From positions 1,061,001 through 1,125,000 of the forward strand of contig LR746280.1 in NCBI GenBank assembly GCA_902729315.2: DNA of 64,000 bases, read 5' to 3'. Both the position numbers and the translations under genes were made by a program. The notes below the pieces were generated by a model. It saw only the letters and a list, made by a program, of their open reading frames with translations, did no database searches and was not told the DNA's origin. The stretch is from Spirodela intermedia. Its lineage: Eukaryota; Streptophyta; Magnoliopsida; Alismatales; Araceae. Of the stretch, positions 37,900-49,165 are shown one piece after another. Positions within the stretch are counted from its first letter, which is position 1, and every line of letters starts with the position of its first letter.

Positions 37900-39690
37900 A
37901 AACGAAGTTTGGATCGTTGCCACCCCCCACCTCTGTAGGAAAATAAGGACGATTTGTGGAGAGGAAAGATGGATTTAGACAATAGGAGGAGAGGAGAGGA
38001 CGAAAAAAGAGTAATTTAGCTCAAAAAAACCATTGAATAGATAGCGTCACGAACGTCAACTCGAGGAGAGAGAGAGAGAGAGATTATTTATATGCTACAT
38101 AAATGCCCAATGTGGGCCACCCCCTTTGACCCACTAAACACAAAAAAACCATCATTTTTTGGCTCAATAAAGACAAAAATAATAGTCTATTAAAAAAATA
38201 TATTAATTATCCTTTTTTATATTAATTATTAACACTCCCCATTAATACAAAAACATACTAGACCAAAAACTTCTCTAAATTTGATGAACTTCATATAACT
38301 TAGCACCTTTTAAAACCATCTGCATCTTGATCCAATGATGGACAAAAATTTCATTTTGAATAGAATTTAAAGCAATTAAATCTCGAATAAAATGGTGACG
38401 AATTTTAATATTTTATTCTTCCATAAAATATTACATTCTTTGTCATCATCATGTCTATGTTGTCTATAATTAGATCTATCATTTTCTTTCCTAAGACATC
38501 AGTTGTGATAAATTTCTCGACCTCTATTTCTAATATCATGTTGTTTGTATGAAGTGTCTTCATTATTTTTCTCTTTTTTAGAAATTTCAGCATTAGATTA
38601 AAATGATTGTTCAAGAGAGTTTTCTTGATATCTATTCATTATTTGTTCATGTGCTAATAAATATTTTATCAATTCATTTTGACTATAACTAAATAAATCT
38701 TTAAATTTTTCTATGGTAGTAACAACACGATCAAATTTAGATAGAAGATTTCTCAATTTTTTAAATAATTTTCCTTCTTGAAATATCTTCTTCGAAAATT
38801 CTCATTTGGTTGATAATAACTGAAATTTGAGAAAATAAATTATGGAGAAATTAACTACATTTCATATGAATAATTTTAAATTCTCTGTGGAATATTTGAA
38901 ATTTGATAGTCATGATTCTATTGTCTAAATGAAATTAATTTTTAAAATTTTTTCATGCTTCTTAAGAACTTGTGTCACTAGCAGTTGCGCCATTAGTAGT
39001 TGATTAGGTTTGAAGTGAATAATTTATAAAACTAACAATGCTTTGGCATTGTTTTTCTAAAATTATTTGTTATCTTGTTTAGAACTCTCTCCTTTCTTAT
39101 TATCATTCACAACTAAATCTCATAAATCTTCTGAAATAAAGATGTCTTAATATTATACTTCAAAAATCATATTTCTCGCAATTAAAAAACTATATAAGAG
39201 GTTGAGATATGTTGAGGTGGTTACCATATGCCATTCTCAAAAATACTCAATGCTGTTACCTCTTCACAAAAAATTCAAATAAAACCTTCACGTTTCTTGT
39301 TACAACAAAAAATCTTCAGAAATACTCAAAAACCTTCATCAACCTCATTTGAATCTTCTTTGATGTTGGTGTAGTCTCTACAAAAGCACAAAGAATATCT
39401 AATGCAGAAAATTTTCTCTAATACTAATAAGAACAATAAAGATAATTTCTTGAGATAAAAGATGGATGTTTCCAAGATAATGGGAGAAGAAGAGAGGAGG
39501 GAAAATGATAAGAACCATTACCCATTGGGAGGAGGGGGAGAGAGATTATTTATATGGTATATAAATGCCGAATGTGGGCCTCTCCCTTTTTACCCGCTAA
39601 AGACAAAACAACCCGTCACCTTTGGTCCCTCACAAAAGAAAAGACTAATAAAGACAATAGAGTTCTTTGGCTCGGTGTAATACTAACGTG
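37900..39690 (-). mobile_element. Ty1/copia remnant, minus strand, with two related LTR ends
   Basis: Two similar segments (about 38070-38190 and 39535-39650) share GAGATTATTTATATG, ATAAATGCC(C/G)AATGTGGGCC and AATAAAGACAA. They look like the two LTRs. On the minus strand the left LTR starts TGTTAATAATTAATAT at 38234, directly after the purine stretch AATGGGGAG (38235-38243), the classic 3' LTR junction. Gag remains lie between them. Pol is deleted. No clear primer site was found next to the right LTR. Confidence 0.7.
38405..38850 (-). pseudogene. Copia gag remnant
   Basis: On the minus strand, KIFQEGKLFKKLRNLLSKFD is followed by RVVTTIEKFKDLFSYSQNEL and IKYLLAHEQ. This matches the region of copia gag that usually reads LPxxFDxVVxxIEExKDLxxLxxxELxxxLxxHE. 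The following NNMILEIEVEKF...KNVIFY part is where the zinc knuckle would be, but the cysteines are largely lost. Frameshifts break it. Confidence 0.7.
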
Positions 39691-41420
39691 TACAACAGGT
39701 TAACGTTTGTGTGGAATACCCATACATCAACCCTGGTCCAGATCTAGGGTCCGCTGCAAATACTAGCCCCTACACGAACGAGCATAATTCTAAAGTTGCA
39801 TATCCTGCCCCAATACATGTTCGATCGTAATTTTGTACGAAATCTACGGAAATCTATTTATTTATGACGAGCAGATGTATACATACAAAATGCGCTACGA
39901 GGTATATTGAAACCTGCTATTATATTCCGTTCCATTACTGCTATGGTGACGATGATTAGTGAGTGGCACTTCCATGAGCCAGATTCTTGACAGGAAGCCC
40001 TTGTTAATAGTAGTATGCTCTGTCAAAATGGCTTATCGATCTGCTACAAGTGAGAGGAATTGGTGGCTACTACCCCCAAATTTAAATTATTTTTTTCTGA
40101 TTTCTTCATTTTATGAATGGCGCTACAAAAAGCTCAAAAGAGATAAAACGGAAAGATGTAATATTATAAAAAGTGTCTACTAAATTTGCACAGGTGGATT
40201 CATTTAAAAAGTCATATCAAAATAAATTCAAAAGCTTTTCAATAAGAACTTGAAGTTTCAGTTCTATGAAAGGAACTAATTAGTGCGAGTTCCTTGTGAG
40301 AATTAACAAATATTTTATTTAAAATGACACAGATAAACGTTTGGTCGATTAGAATATGATTTTATGAATAAGACGGGTTTCTCGAATTATAAAATACTAG
40401 TCGAAAGGTCCGCCTCACCTGACGAGAGAAAGTCCATTCCATCAATTCTAAAGACTGAAATTATGAAAGGTCATTTCGTCACCGAATTCTCTTCCACTTG
40501 ATTAATTCTTTAATCTTTATCATGTCATTACCTGTTGAAACGTGTAAAATAAGATTCAAATTGTATTCAGGGCATTAAAAAACTAAAAGCATAATCTAAC
40601 GCAATCATACCTAACTAGAATACAGACAGGGTTGGGTTCAGACGAGATGGGGTCCAATCACAGAATGTGGGCTCCAACTTGACGTTACGTCTGAGCCGAA
40701 ATCTGAATTTCGGATCCTTGGGTGAAAAGCCAGACCGTGGGCACTTCACATGTGAAGCAGTCTAACTTCAGTCGACAACAATCCTAAGCTTGGTTACGCA
40801 AGAATGAAAAGAGTGCGAGAGCGACGCGTAAGATTCTCCAACATGAATTGTTTTACATTGATGTCTAAAATCAGAAGGTGGCTGTATGCTTTTCTTTCAC
40901 CGGGAACTATTTCCTTTGTTTTCATCTTACTGGTTCTAAAGCTGCAGCAAGGTCTTCGTTTTCCCCATCATTAAGCAATAAGCGAAGAGAAAAACAACTG
41001 AAAAGGTTGGGGACCAAGAGTCTAAATTGCTGGCCAAGGCTGGGCTGCGTTCCGGATGTCAGCTCCAGAAAGCACTGCACCAGGAGCCCCCACCGCTGGC
41101 TTCCTTGGCAACAACGGGGAGCTCATATGGGAGATGCTGAGATCTCACATTCAAAGCTTTCGGAGCCGCGGATAACTCACTGACGTTATCCTGCTGAAGA
41201 CGCAATCCCGTAATCCATTGGCCTCCATTTAGTAGGGCTTCCTTTCTCCCAACTGTCCGATAGGAATCGATGGTGTTGAGCGTGGGTGGTTTGCGTTTTT
41301 CTTCGGATCCCCATCCAATCTGCATCCGGCTGGAGTCCGACTCCTTGCGCCTCCCCCACCTCAGCTCGGGTTCCAACAGTGGACTTTCTCGATCGCTTCT
41401 GGCCATGGAGGCTGCAACGA
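39690..41420. repeat. Duplicated module, copy 1 of 3
   Basis: This segment shares long similarity with 47845-49060 (from CAGTTCTA.GAA..GAACTA to the MQIGWG coding block), and its left part (39690-39920) with 42985-43220 (GGTTAACGTTTG, CATCAACCCT, GAACGAGCATAATTCTAAAG). The three copies differ by many substitutions and indels, so the duplications are old. No transposon ends or target duplications were found. It contains the open frame described at 41059-41406. Confidence 0.7.
41059..41406 (-). CDS. Uncharacterised open frame in the duplicated module (possible gene fragment)
   Basis: A 115-residue open frame starts at an ATG at 41406 (MARSDRESPLLEPELRWG) and contains DSSRMQIGWGSEEKRKPP. The copy at 48600-49030 keeps the same start (MARKDRESSLMDAEER) and SSQMQIGWGSEVKREP but has an in-frame TGA after residue 16. 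The 43.5-kb copy is scrambled. MQIGW faintly recalls the plant CRIB/RhoGAP motif MxIGWPTxVRHVAHVT, but the decisive histidines are absent, so I assign no function. It may be the 5' exon of a captured gene, since conservation of the start across two copies is otherwise hard to explain. Confidence 0.25.
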   Translation of the reverse strand: MARSDRESPLLEPELRWGRRKESDSSRMQIGWGSEEKRKPPTLNTIDSYRTVGRKEALLNGGQWITGLRLQQDNVSELSAAPKALNVRSQHLPYELPVVAKEASGGGSWCSAFWS

Positions 41421-41639
41421 TGACTGTTGACCGGGTCACTTGACAGACCGGAGGGCTGGTGCTAGTCGAGCTACGGTTCAGGTCCGACGGAGCTGCCCGG
41501 CGTGTAAGGATCCGACCCAGAAGGGACGCGGTGGGCGGTGACAGGAGGAACCCCGGTAATGGGCGAGTGGCAAGCGAGACGGCAGAGCCAGAGGGAGATG
41601 GCGTCGATAAGGACAGGCGGAATGTGGAACGGCGGTGAC

Positions 41640-41905
41640 GGTGTAAGCGGACGGAAGGCTGAATGGCGGCGACGGAGGGAGACGGCAACGGTGGAATCAA
41701 GCGGAAGGCTGAACGACGGCGACGGGAGGGAGGCGGCAACGGTGGAAGCCGGTGGAAGGCTGAACGGCGGCGACGGAAGGAGAAGGCAACGGTGGAAGGG
41801 GACAGAAGGCTGAATGGAGGTGACGGAAAGGAGACGGCGACGGTGGAAGCAGGCGGAAGGCTGAACGGGGGGGACGGAAGGGGAAGGCGATGGTGGAGGT
41901 AAGCA
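41640..41905 (+). repeat. Minisatellite, 50-51 bp unit, about five copies
   Basis: AAGGCTGA recurs at 41655, 41705, 41756, 41806 and 41857, each followed by ACGGCGGCGACGG, a purine stretch and CAACGGTGGAA. The 50/51-bp spacing shows a tandem array. It belongs to the G-rich block (41540-41960) that resembles 26000-26430 and 62085-62400. Confidence 0.88.
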
Positions 41906-41964
41906 GATGGCGAAACGGCGGCAGCGGCGACGGACGGTGGCGATAGAGCTCCAACCTGGAGCAC

Positions 41965-42075
41965 GGGGTCCTCACGACCAACCCAACCGGGGCGACGGGG
42001 TCCTCACGACAAACCCAACCGGGGCGACGGGGTCCTCACGACAAACCCAACCGGGGCGACGGGGTCTTCACGATC
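41965..42075 (+). repeat. Minisatellite, 32 bp unit, about 3.5 copies
   Basis: GGGGTC.TCACGA recurs at 41965, 41997, 42029 and 42061, exactly 32 bp apart, with ACAAACCCAACCGGGGCGAC between. The units are nearly identical (one C/A and one C/T difference seen), which suggests recent expansion. Confidence 0.95.
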
Positions 42076-42381
42076 AGCATCAGGCGACGGAACCTCAATG
42101 AAGGTAATCTATTCTTCACACTCTAATGTGTCTCTAATGACGACGGGACGGACCTTAAAGGCGTTACAAGGTAAAACATAGCAAGGAAAAGGTTTATTAA
42201 GGGAGAACCGGCTAATAATAAAAGAAATCTTCAGATTCCGGGCGAGTGCGTTGGCGTCGGGATCTATGGTGGCCTTCTGGACCTGATGCTGCCTGGGCCG
42301 AGCTTGAGTCCTCAGGTGGGTCGGCTAAGTCTGGATTGGGCCCCCGTCCTGTGTAACTCTCTCTCTCTCATTATCATCTCA

Positions 42382-42919
42382 CTAGGCAGCCTTGTCCATC
42401 CGCTGGATTGGTGACAAGATGTTCGACTTGTTGGTCTCAACCACGCACCTATTCATGACCATCTCCTCGAGCATTAAGTACGCCTTCTCGAGATAGAACA
42501 TGACGTACAGCTAACACTGGAAGGAAGGAGGGGGGCTGAGTAAAAATTAAAGATGACCGGGCGGACGGCAAAATCATAGGAGATTTGGAGAGAGGAGGCG
42601 TACATGCCACGTTCCCAAAATGATTGTCCATGGTCTCCACGAACAGATGAATGAATTCCAAGACTGCTTGCTCATTCTGCAAAGGGAAGAAGAATCAGTC
42701 CGATAAGAAATGGCGCAGACCAAAAGAAGTCCCCCCCCACAGCCAGTTCACATTTTTCCTATACTTTCATGACCAAATAAGCTGTAGTTCCCTTAAAATT
42801 ATCTTCCTAATAAGGTTGTGAGAGTGGCGAACCTCTTAGTTACCGATGCCAACGAAGAAGAAGAGCGATGCATAGCAGCTGTAATCAACCTTGTAATTCC
42901 GATGCTCCACAAAAGAAAA
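42382..42919 (-). pseudogene. AP4S: AP-4 adaptor complex sigma subunit pseudogene (last three exons)
   Basis: Three exons of the AP-4 sigma (small adaptin) gene are readable in order: 42833-42919 (FSFVEHRNYKVDYSCYASLF, ending VGIGN.E), 42608-42676 (NEQAVLEFIHLFVETMDNHF then GNV) and 42382-42516 (LYVMFYLEKAYLMLEEMVMN ... SNILSPIQRMDKAA, stop). The functional protein sorts cargo at the trans-Golgi network; the family reads VGVDDDE, NELAVLEFIHLLVETMD and CELDIMFHLEK here. This copy has a TAA in the first exon, a TAG in place of the E of CELD, a GC instead of GT after the middle exon, and no exons encoding the N-terminal half. It is a dead fragment. Related scraps occur at 55643, 61782 and 62884. 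Confidence 0.9.
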
Positions 42920-42984
42920 CTGCAGCAGAAGGGTTGCAATAAAAAAAGGTCCAAGTCACACACGCAGAAAAGCCTACCAAAGAA

Positions 42985-43935
42985 TACTAACTTGTAAGAC
43001 GGGTTAACGTTTGGGGGTTACCAATGCATCAACCCTTCTTCAGATGTACAGTCCGCCACAAATACCCTAAAAGAACGAGCATAATTCTAAAGCGGCAAAT
43101 GCCACTTATGTTGCATAGATACATGTTTGATCGTATTTTTTACGATATCTATGGAAAACCGTTTCTTTATGAAGAACACATGCATGCATAAAAAATGCTC
43201 CATAAGGTCTATTGATACCTGCTAATAGTAGTAGTTCGCTGAGCACCCATCGGATTCTCTTCCACTTGATTAATTCTTTAATCTTCAGCATATCACTACC
43301 AATTCAAATGCGTAAAACAACATTCTGGACGTATACAGAATATTGAAAAACTGAAAACTGGAGCTGATACAATACTAGTTAATTAAAATAGAGAAAGGTT
43401 GGATTCATATGGGATGAGTGGAATAACAGAATGTACGCTTCAAATTTACCCTACGTTGGATCAAGGTTTCGAATTTTCGATTCTGACTAGAAAAGCATGA
43501 CATGGCCACTCCACATCTGAAGCACCCAAACTTCATTCAGCTAGCGCCAAAAAGCACAACACCAATACCCGCCACTGTGGACTTGCTTTGCAACAATGGG
43601 GAGCTTACCTGGGAGAGCAGCTGAGATCTCACGTTTACGGGAGCTTAAGGGACTGGCATACAACTAGCTTAGGTTATCCAGTTGAAGACATAATTCTGAA
43701 ATCCATTGACCCTCCAATCTGGATCTAGCTTGAGCCTGATCCCTCTCTAAGCCTCTACTCATTCTCCACTTCCATCAATGTGGACTTTTTTGCTCGTTGC
43801 TTGTTGAGGCTGCAAGAATACTCAGGTGACGAGTGATCATCACCCATCACCTGCCATCACTGCTTGGTGCAGTCAATCCCATCTATAATACAATTTGCAG
43901 TGGACAGCCTTTATAACAGCTGCATTTTAGTTAAA
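42985..43935. repeat. Duplicated module, copy 2 of 3
   Basis: It matches 39690-39920 at its left end and 40480-41400 / 48110-49160 over the rest (TTCCACTTGATTAATTCTTTA, GGGAGC.TA, CAGTGGACAGCCTTTATAA), but it is the most decayed copy. The minus-strand frame of copies 1 and 3 is not open here. It lies directly next to the AP-4 sigma pseudogene. Confidence 0.65.
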
Positions 43936-44034
43936 ATGGTGCCTATACACGGGTATGTCAACAGGCTGAAAAGCAGACCCATATTTGGATGGGGTTCTCA
44001 ACAGGGATTACTGCATTTAATCTATATTTTATAT

Positions 44035-44435
44035 TATGGGGATACCATTAAGGTTAATCACAATTAAAATAACTCATTAAAGATTAAATATTTGAAATTA
44101 AAAAATCTCATGTAAGTATGAGTATAAATATGATTATATATAGAGCTAAGATCATATTCTAATTTTACAATGAGAAAATTTAAAAAAGAACACCAAGGGA
44201 CAAACCACCTCCCGTCCATTTAAAGGGGTTGTGGTCCTTGGGTGACACATTATAAGGGTCACTCTTGAAGCACCCCATCTCTCTTTAAGAAAGGACTCCC
44301 TTGTAATGATCCAAAAGGCTACACACCCCACTCTTGAGTCATGATAGACTCAACTATGATTTCTTGATCATTTTTATTATTAGCATTCATGATTCAATCC
44401 TAGATCCTTAATGTACATCAAGTTGTATTAGAGTC
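44035..44435 (+). mobile_element. Copia-type LTR end with primer site
   Basis: A TATA-like GAGTATAAATATG (near 44119) and GGGACAAACCACCTCC...AAAGGGGTTGTGG resemble the LTR at 58840-59000. It ends ...TGTACATCA at 44420, followed by AGTTGTATTAGAGTC, a decayed tRNA-Met primer site. The internal region is not recognised. The start of the LTR is uncertain. Confidence 0.5.
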
Positions 44436-45590
44436 ATTTGTGTTGAGTTTTAGAGAATGATAGGTTATACATCAATTTTGTTTCTCTTGACATAAATTTA
44501 ATGCCTAAAAGTGAGAATACATGATTTGGAGATGGATGCATACAGCCATGAGGATTTAGGTAGGCTTCAAGCATTTTATTAGGCCATTGGTCCAACCACA
44601 AGTTGCCATTGTGGCTCTACAGATGCCATTGGGAGATTATGATACTCCTAGAACCTCTTGATCGGCATGAGGCTGAGAGACCACATGAAATGCATGTGGA
44701 AGGAGGTACAGATGCATCTAACATGTGCAGTGGGTGTGTGTTGCATGCGGGAATGCATGGCCAAACCAAGAAAACTGGGATGGAGTGAGTTTCCCGAATC
44801 CAGAATGGTTCCTCCAGATCTAGTAGGGATCCGGGGACAACAAAGGACAGAGTTTGCATAAGGAAGGTTTAAATGGAGAAGGTTCTTCAGACCTCTCCCT
44901 ATATAAAAGGGGGAGAACTCTGCTCTCTAGGAGGAAGGAGGGAAGGAGAGAAGAAGAAGGGGAATGAGAGAAAGCTGCAGAGAGACAGAGAGAGAGGGTC
45001 TCGTCTGTAGGAGAGGGGAAGCTCCATAGTGAGTAAGGGAGTTAGGAGGGAGTTGAGGAGGCTGTGGTGTGACATCAATAGGAGTGCAGTGCATTGAGAG
45101 TTGAGTGAGAGCTGGGAGCTAGGAAGTGAAGAAGAGTGGTCATGATGGGCTCTTCTCCCTCCTTTGTACATCCGTCTTTAGGTAATATACGTACATTGGT
45201 GTCCCTTCATTGTAGTAGGATGTTGGTGGTTTTTACAAGTGACATTGAAGGCTGCTCAACATTGACTGAGCAAAGGTCAAGATTAGTCTTGAGTGGGGAA
45301 AGTTCAAAGAACTTAGACCCTCCTATGTCAAATAGTATTAGAGCATGCTACTGTAAGATATAGCGGCACTAACAAGTAGAGGATTGCTCGACTAGAGGAA
45401 GAAATCATCTTAATTCTCTCTTCTATTGAAGTCTTAGAAGCACATTTCAGGCCCTTTGAGAGAATCTTATGCTGATGCCATTGATGTAAAGGAACTTCAA
45501 GCTTATGTAAAAGTTTTTGTAGTTGAAGTATGTTGATTGAAGTGTGCTTTTCTAAAGAGACATGAGAGCAACTTGACATCTTGGGGTGAG
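44436..45590 (+). mobile_element. Another LTR with TATA box and primer site; internal region truncated
   Basis: TATATAAAAGG at 44900-44910 is followed by a purine-rich leader (44920-45060). The sequence ends ...CTATGTCA at 45330, then AATAGTATTAGAGCATG, a decayed tRNA-Met primer site (compare TGGTATCAGAGC). After it, AGAGGATTGCTCGACTAGAGG resembles the start of the gypsy-like internal region at 27680, so the same family is likely. The Athila-type LTR at 45591 interrupts it. The LTR start was not determined. Confidence 0.5.
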
Positions 45591-47320
45591 TGATAAGTCT
45601 TCATTATCATAATTTAATATTTCTGGCTTGACTCATGATAAATAGATTTATATTTATGTTAAATTAAAAAAACATTAGTTAGTTAATGTGAATTTTTGGC
45701 TAATTATGTGATTTTATATGAATTTATATATTTTTTATTATCATATTTTGAGATAAAATAAAGAGAAATAAAAAAAAGAAATAAAAAGGGGGACTCACTA
45801 GGTAGTCGGGCCTACAAATTAGTCGAAAGTACAATCAAGGGACTAGTTGTCCAATCAAACTTACAAGTGGGTTAGAAGCATAATTGCATGAAGCCATGAG
45901 TAAGGGGCTTGAGTGGCTAAGGACCAATTGGGGGTATGTGTGCATTACTCCCCTTCCATGTCATTGGTGGCCAACTAAATATGAGGTAAAGAGTGGTCAT
46001 ACACACATGAGAGGACTACATTGAAGATAAGAAGATGTATTACTATATATTTATCTCAAAACTCAAAAACTAGTTGATGTGAGATTAAACTCGCCCTAGT
46101 ACTATTTGACAGATTTTTATACCTATAATACCCCTAACTTATGAGAAAGAAATGCCTCTATAATGCTACTAGGTACGGGTATGAACATACTTAGTTAACT
46201 CTCTCTCAAGTGGTTGAGTGACTAGCAAGAGTTCAAATGCCACTAAAATCAAAATTTATATTTTTATCTAATTAAATCATGATTTTACTATAAAGTATTA
46301 GTCAATGATTAAGCCACAAGAATCATTCAATCATTAATTAAAATATCATCAATGAGACTAACGAAAAATTATTATCAATTGTCGAATAATTTTAGATAAA
46401 ATGATTATGAATCAATTGAGGAAATTATCTCTAATTATTTGACAAACATGTCACCGTCAAGAAGAGGAAAATCCATTAAGAGACTAGTCTCTACCTTCTC
46501 AGCCAAATGTGATGAAGAGTCTCTTTTTTCTATGTGGACCTAAAGATGAAGTTTCTTAAGATGTACCTCACCCCTATTCAATTTGTCTCTACTAGGTGAC
46601 AACTATTGGAAATTAAAAAGTCACTTGATTTCTACTCTAATAGTTGATAGCTACCAAAAGTAATTTATTGATTTCGAAATTTCATAAAATGATTTAAAGA
46701 TTACTCACGTCATCTATGTCCAAAGAGAGCCTTTGAGGCTATAGACATTGCACAACAATTATTTATAACATACAAAATTATAGTGATCACCACTGTGATG
46801 TTAGACTCTAATTTTTTTATTTTAAACTTAAATTTTACTTAAATTAATGATATTTTATGTGATTTTAAGTTTCAAAAATATTATTTGCTCAATTAAGATT
46901 CTTCTCATGTTTATAAATTTTAAGTTGATCAACTAAATCATCAATGATCATTAATAAAAAAATCATTGGGTGAACCCTCTATTTCCATTCAAATCACATT
47001 CGTTGGTGTATTACTATGATCTTAACGTCCCTAGATTAGGAATTTTTATTTTCATTAATTTTTCAACAAATTTTTTGTGTATTAGTTAATCAAAAAATTA
47101 CAAAACTTAGTACTTTGTGAGGACAATTTTGAAACTTTCCTCAATATTATCTTATATCTTTGTGATTGACTTAGAAATTTTCTATTATTTTTGGAGCATT
47201 TTATCAAATTATAATTAATTAATTTATATTAAAATATTTCTAAAAAAAATAAAATTAGTTTTTCTAGTTTTATAAATTTTAAATTTGTGTGATTTATTAT
47301 ACAATAATTAAGTCATGTTT
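45591..47320 (+). repeat. Athila-like solo LTR, decayed
   Basis: It starts TGATAAGTCTTCATTATCAT and ends ATTAAGTCATGTTT, corresponding to ...TAAGTCACGTCA of the intact copy, so the terminal CA is lost. Flanks are GTGAG (45586-45590) and GTAAG (47321-47325), a 4-of-5 match to a target duplication. About 1730 bp long. Inner blocks such as ...GAAGAGGAAAATCCA... and ...AAGAGAGCCTTTGAGGC... are shared with the copies at 184 and 6041. Confidence 0.82.
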
Positions 47321-47651
47321 GTAAGGTACTTGAGCCCAAAGTTTTTTTTGCTGTCAAGAATGTCAAGATGTTGGAAAAGTTTTTTGAGGCCTAGACCATT
47401 ACTTTTGAGTGATACATACATCGAATACAGAGATGGTCATGCTGGCAAGCATATATCTCACTAATGGCATGAAGGATTTGTGGATATTTACCATTGAATC
47501 GTGGAAAGTTTTTGTCCAAAAACTAAAGGAATAATTCATCTCAATGAACAATGCACATGGCTCGAGACGCACTCCAATGGCTCAACCACACTAGACCCAT
47601 GTGGAAATATCACTACTACTAGATGTCAAAACATGTCAAATGAGGACAAGC

Positions 47652-47671
47652 GCTCTCTCTCTCTCCCTCTC

Positions 47672-47706
<35 letters not shown>
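47652..47706. repeat. (CT)n microsatellite
   Basis: CT-rich tract with one or two interruptions (CCCTCTTCC). The sequence to its right (GGGATCTCTTGGCTG ... ATAATGGCAATGGTTCTG) is also found at 55005-55120 and 56010-56130 next to CT tracts, so the microsatellite moves together with a larger repeat. Confidence 0.9.
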
Positions 47707-47708
<2 letters not shown>

Positions 47709-47844
47709 GATCTCTTGGCTGTTTATTCTCTTTAGTCATCTCACCTCACTAATGGTTCATTATTTCATATCGACAGTACAGAACTTGATCACAGTCAGAC
47801 CTAAATAATGGCAATGGTTCTGTCACCAGCATTATTTGACGAAG

Positions 47845-49165
47845 TTTGAAGTTTCAGTTCTACGAAGAGAACTACTATTAATGTGAGTTCCTTGTGAGAA
47901 GCAATGAATACTTTATTTAAAATCACATAGACAACCACCTTTGACCGATTAGCCTATGATTTTATGAGACAGGTTTCTTGAGTAAGTCATTTGTCTGATG
48001 AAGTCAGATTACAAAATACTAGTCAGATAGTCTGCCTTGGATCATGAGAGAAAATAATCCATTACATCTATTCTAAAGACTGAATTATAAAAGGCCATTT
48101 CGTCATCAAATTATCTTCCACTAGATTAATTCTTTACTCTTCATCATGTCATTATATGTTCAAACGTGTAAAATAAGAGTTAGGATGTCCGTGGGGTATT
48201 TAAAAACTAAAAATCGAATCTAATACAACAATAACTGGAACAAAGACAGGGTTGCGTTCATATTGGATGGAGTCCAATAAAAAAATGTGCGCTCCAAATT
48301 GACGTTACGTCCGATCCGAGATCTGAATTTCAAATGTGCGCTCCAAAAGCCGGACCAAATGGCCATTTTACATGTGAAGTAGCCTAACTTCAGTCGAGAA
48401 CAATCCTGCGCTTGGTTGTGCAAGAATGAAAAGAGTGCGAGAGCGACGCACAAGATTCTCTAACATTAATTGTTTTACATTAATGTCTCACACCAGAGCG
48501 TGGCTTTATGTTTTTGTTTCATCATGAACTATTTCCTTTCTTCTAATCTTAAGAGTTTTAAAGCTGGAGCAAGATCCCCGTTTTCCCGATCACTAAACAA
48601 AAAGAGAAGAAGAGAACAACTGAAAAGGTTAAGGGCCAAGAATCTACATGCCTGGCGAGGACTGGCCCTGCCGCGCGGATGCCAGCGCCAGAAAGCACTG
48701 CACCAGGAGCCGCCATCGCTGGTTTCCTTCGCAACAACGGGGAGCCTATATGGCAGCTGCTGAGATCTCACATTTAACGCTTTCAGGGCCCGCCGATAAC
48801 TGGCGGACGTTACCCTGCTGAAGGCACAATCCTACAGTCCATTGATCTCCATTTACTACGGTTTCCTTTTTAGCAAGTGTCCGAACACCAATCGTTAGTC
48901 TTGACGGCTCGCGCTTTACTTCGGATCCCCATCCAATCTGCATCTGGCTTGAGTCCGACTCCTCCTTGAGCCTCCCTCACCGCTCCTCGGCGTCCATCAG
49001 TGAACTTTCTCGATCTTTTCTGGCCATGGTGGCTGCAGCAATACTCAGGTGACTGGTGGCTCCCAACCGTTGACCACCACTCGGCCGCTACCGTCAATGC
49101 TCACCGCAGCCAATCCTGTCGATCATAGGAGATTGCGGTGGACGGCCTTTATAAATACTGCATTC
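47845..49165. repeat. Duplicated module, copy 3 of 3
   Basis: Similar to 40240-41420 over about 1.2 kb. Its minus strand carries the related coding-like block (MARKDRESSLMDAEER, then a TGA, then SSQMQIGWGSEVKREP) at about 48740-49027. That this block stays recognisable while flanks diverge suggests that it was once protein-coding. Confidence 0.68.

Noticed and set aside
41059-41964. A 301-codon minus-strand open frame rich in Pro, Ser and Arg
   Set aside because: Its upstream two thirds is translated minisatellite (50-51 bp units). Only the last 115 codons, shared with another copy, are kept as a doubtful candidate.
48740-49027. CRIB/RhoGAP identity for the MQIGWG block
   Set aside because: Only MxIGW resembles the motif. 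The conserved HxxH of CRIB is missing in both readable copies.
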